Assembly: GCF_900182745.1 (NCBI RefSeq)
Contig: NZ_FXTY01000001.1
Span: 310,001 to 374,000 of the forward strand
Source: Shimia sagamensis
Lineage (GTDB): Bacteria; Pseudomonadota; Alphaproteobacteria; Rhodobacterales; Rhodobacteraceae
Direction of reading: 5' to 3'
Length of the DNA: 64,000 nt
A program made the translations under genes and the position numbers. This document shows, piece by piece, positions 61,947 to 64,000 of this stretch; within the stretch, counting starts at the first letter, position 1; the number at the start of each line of letters is the position of its first letter. Under the pieces are notes generated by a model. The model was given only the letters and a program-made list of their open reading frames with translations. It made no database searches and was not told the origin of the DNA.

Positions 61947-63602
61947 ATGACCCAACACAGATCCGAACTTTTGATGCCAGCTGGCAACCTCCGCAAACTC
62001 AAAATGGCGGTTCTCTATGGCGCTGATGCCGTGTATCTCGGCACGCCCGACATGAGCCTGCGCACCAAGTCAGAGTTCTCTTTGGCTGATGTGATCGAAG
62101 GCGTGAAATTCTGCCACGAGCACGGTCGCCGTGCCTACCTGACGCTGAATTTGTTCAGCCATAACAAAGACATTCCCAAGCTCGATGAGTACATCGACAC
62201 CGTCCGCCAAGTGAACCCCGACGGGTTGATCATCTCTGACCCCGGCGTGTTCCAATACGTGAAAGACCGCGCGCCAGAGATCCCGTTGCATGTCTCCACA
62301 CAGGCCAATATCGCCAGCTGGCTCACCACGCAGTTTTGGCAATCCCAAGGCGCCGATCTGGTGGTTCTGGCCCGCGAGGTAAGCTTCCCTGAGCTCGAAG
62401 AGATTCGCGAGAAATGCCCCGACATCAAGCTTGAAGCCTTTGTGCACGGCGCCATGTGCATGACCTATTCTGGTCGCTGCTTACTGTCGAATTTCATGGC
62501 CGAGCGCGGCGCCAACCAGGGCAACTGTGCCAACTCCTGCCGCTGGAACTACAAGTTCCACATGCGTCTAAAAGACGGCACCGTGCAGGAACTGATTGTC
62601 GACGAAGACAACCTGCATATGTTTGAATTCCTGCTTGAGGAAGGCGTGCGCCCCGGCGAATTCCTCCCGATTCAGGAAGACGAACGTGGCAGCTATATCC
62701 TCAATTCCAAAGACTTGTGCCTGATGCCCAAGCTTGATGACTACCTGCGCATTGGCGTGGACAGTCTCAAGGTCGAAGGGCGCGGAAAATCGGAGTATTA
62801 CGCCGCCGTGGTCGCCCGCGCGTACCGCATGGCAATTGATGACTACTACGCCGATCCAGAGAACTGGAACGCCGCCGACTACATGGAAGAGCTGGGCACC
62901 GTGGGCAACCGCGGCTACACGCTGGCCTTCCACAAAGGCCGTTTGACCAATCTTGCCCATGGCTATGAGCAAACCCAAGCGATTGCCCAATGGGAATATG
63001 CCGGCTTTGTCACCGATGTTGCTGATGACGCCTTCCTTGTCGAAGTGAAAAACAAGCTAGAGCCCGGTGACGTTCTGGAAATTGTCTCGCCCATCGCCCG
63101 CAACACCATTCTTTTGCGCGCTTATGACTACGAGATCGCCGCAACAGGCGAGACCAAAGAGGTCATCCACGGCTCCACCAAATCGGTGATCCGCCTGCCA
63201 TTCTCGCTGTTTGAGCATGAAGACATCGACGACCTGCGCACCAACTTCCCGCCCATGACCGTGATCCGCAAGGAGCGTGCGCTGACCGAAGAGCAGTGGA
63301 AACGCCTGCAACTCGACAAGACCACGCTGGCGATGGAAGTCAAAGACAGCACCGGTGAGACCGCTTACAAACGTCGCCGCGATGCGCTGGTCGAGGCGAT
63401 TGAAGCTGACACCAACACCAAGCGGTTCAAAACCAATCGCAAAGGCACCGAAGGCTGCTGCGGCAAAGGCTGCAACGGCTGTTTGATTTTCTGGGAAGAT
63501 CCGATTTACGCCAAAGCGCGGGAGGTTCTGAAAGAACGCAAGATGGGCTCGATGCTGAGCCGCGCGGAAGCTGCCGAATTTAAGCTTCCTGCCGCTGAAT
63601 AA
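61947..63602 (+). CDS. U32-family protein, TrhP-like tRNA hydroxylation enzyme
   Basis: This 551-residue protein follows TrhP (YegQ) over most of its length: ELLMPAGNLRKLKMAVLYGADAVYLG, ISDPGVFQYVKDRAPEIPLHVSTQAN, EAFVHGAMCMTYSGRCLLS, NCANSCRWNY, and SLKVEGRGKSEYYAA. TrhP makes 5-hydroxyuridine at tRNA U34 in enterobacteria. Here a C-terminal extension ends with the cysteine-rich GCCGKGCNGCLIFWEDP. Cysteines of the U32 core fit an iron-sulfur site. The ATG at 61947 gives the normal start; the frame opens earlier. Confidence 0.85.
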   Translation: MTQHRSELLMPAGNLRKLKMAVLYGADAVYLGTPDMSLRTKSEFSLADVIEGVKFCHEHGRRAYLTLNLFSHNKDIPKLDEYIDTVRQVNPDGLIISDPGVFQYVKDRAPEIPLHVSTQANIASWLTTQFWQSQGADLVVLAREVSFPELEEIREKCPDIKLEAFVHGAMCMTYSGRCLLSNFMAERGANQGNCANSCRWNYKFHMRLKDGTVQELIVDEDNLHMFEFLLEEGVRPGEFLPIQEDERGSYILNSKDLCLMPKLDDYLRIGVDSLKVEGRGKSEYYAAVVARAYRMAIDDYYADPENWNAADYMEELGTVGNRGYTLAFHKGRLTNLAHGYEQTQAIAQWEYAGFVTDVADDAFLVEVKNKLEPGDVLEIVSPIARNTILLRAYDYEIAATGETKEVIHGSTKSVIRLPFSLFEHEDIDDLRTNFPPMTVIRKERALTEEQWKRLQLDKTTLAMEVKDSTGETAYKRRRDALVEAIEADTNTKRFKTNRKGTEGCCGKGCNGCLIFWEDPIYAKAREVLKERKMGSMLSRAEAAEFKLPAAE

Positions 63603-63607
63603 GATAA

Positions 63608-63628
63608 CGCCCGGTCACTGACCGGGCG
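63608..63628 (+). terminator. Terminator after the U32 gene
   Basis: CGCCCGGT (63608-63615) and ACCGGGCG (63621-63628) pair perfectly with loop CACTG, followed by CTTCTTTATG. It also lies at the end of the convergent methyltransferase gene. Confidence 0.8.
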
Positions 63629-63633
63629 CTTCT

Positions 63634-64000
63634 TTATGTTCTGTAGAAATAATACCGTTCTGGCGCCACGGTGGTTGGCCCGCGCACCTGCTCAAAGCCG
63701 ACCAGCGGCTGACCAGACACAAGCACACCTCCGGCCAGCATGATCTCTTTGATGAACGCAGACAGGCGCGCCGCCTCGGCCACGTCTTTGGCCTTATCTC
63801 CAAAGCCAAAATCGTAATGCGCCATGGCAACTTTCGTGCCATCGGTGGCCATTTTCTTGAGCATCTCTTCTGCCTCACCTTGCAGGAAATCTTCCTTAGG
63901 TGGCACACAGGAAGGGTGGCAGTTCAACGCGCGGTCGATCACCCAAATCCGGCGATCTGGCGCAATCTCGCGAATGTGGTCATAGGTGCGGCCATTGCCC
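63634..64000 (-). CDS. SAM-dependent methyltransferase-like protein (5' part outside window)
   Basis: The gene enters from the right edge. The visible 121 or so residues run GNGRTYDHIREIAPDRRIWVIDRALNCHPSCVPP at the left of the protein, then DFLQGEAEEMLKKM and a C-terminal YYFYRT. The GNGRTYDHIRE and IWVIDR segments look like motif I and II of class I methyltransferases. Substrate unknown. It converges on the U32 gene. Confidence 0.68.
   Translation of the reverse strand, partial: GNGRTYDHIREIAPDRRIWVIDRALNCHPSCVPPKEDFLQGEAEEMLKKMATDGTKVAMAHYDFGFGDKAKDVAEAARLSAFIKEIMLAGGVLVSGQPLVGFEQVRGPTTVAPERYYFYRT

Noticed and set aside
1-64000. CRISPR arrays, tRNA or rRNA genes and insertion sequences
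   Set aside because: I saw no spaced direct repeats of 24-40 bp, no cloverleaf-like sequence with TTCGA-type arm and acceptor stem, and no transposase-like protein. A tRNA scan would settle this.

Overview
The window looks like a marine Roseobacter-group alphaproteobacterium (Rhodobacteraceae). The G+C is moderately high (about 55-60 % in the lines I counted). It carries taurine dissimilation genes of the tauA / tpa / tauR / xsc / pta type, a SoeABC-type sulfite dehydrogenase, glycolate oxidase, creatinase, BKACE and DUF1523/DUF6638 families, and leuCD split from leuB. I saw no rRNA, tRNA, CRISPR array or insertion sequence.

1-14752: a sulfonate block. Taurine uptake (tauA, cut by the left edge) diverges from tpa. 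Tpa makes sulfoacetaldehyde, Xsc splits it to sulfite plus acetyl phosphate, and Pta makes acetyl-CoA. A citrate-synthase-family enzyme could feed the acetyl-CoA into the TCA cycle, a TSUP exporter can release sulfite, and SoeABC can oxidise it to sulfate. TauR (MocR type) is encoded inside the block. Two matching pairs of 10-bp direct repeats with 23-bp periodicity lie in front of tpa and xsc and are likely its operators. A second, shorter Pta paralogue runs head-on into the first.

14753-23525 (minus): a compact ten-gene operon of mostly unknown proteins. It encodes a long coiled-coil protein, a Vps4/katanin-like AAA ATPase, several small membrane proteins, a DUF6638-like protein and a DUF1523 protein. 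A low-G+C gene resembling the putative phage abortive infection family is inserted with overlapping start and stop codons. This is the best candidate here for an undescribed system.

23723-36952: creatinase, P1-family peptidase, alpha/beta hydrolase, MFS exporter, small heat-shock protein, two tandem trypsin-like proteases sharing a C-terminal tail, glcFED, a DUF599 membrane protein, rlmH, rsfS and a small secreted protein.

36939-50061: a MscS-family channel, a candidate 28-residue small protein, leuC-leuD, a TsoY/SLAC1-like membrane protein behind an FNR-type box, a membrane protein coupled to an unusual phosphodiesterase-fold protein, a nucleotide-sugar-epimerase-like protein divergent from a LysR regulator, leuB, and two secreted or membrane proteins.

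50084-64000: an MCE (Mla-like) lipid transport operon, a PaaX-type regulator divergent from a biotin-dependent acyl-CoA carboxylase / TIGR03084 / BKACE operon, a second TSUP transporter, a TrhP-like U32 protein, and the 3' part of a methyltransferase-like gene. A 9-bp motif followed by three 11-bp units occurs three times in spacers (13071, 35374, 61833) and appears to be an uncatalogued interspersed element.
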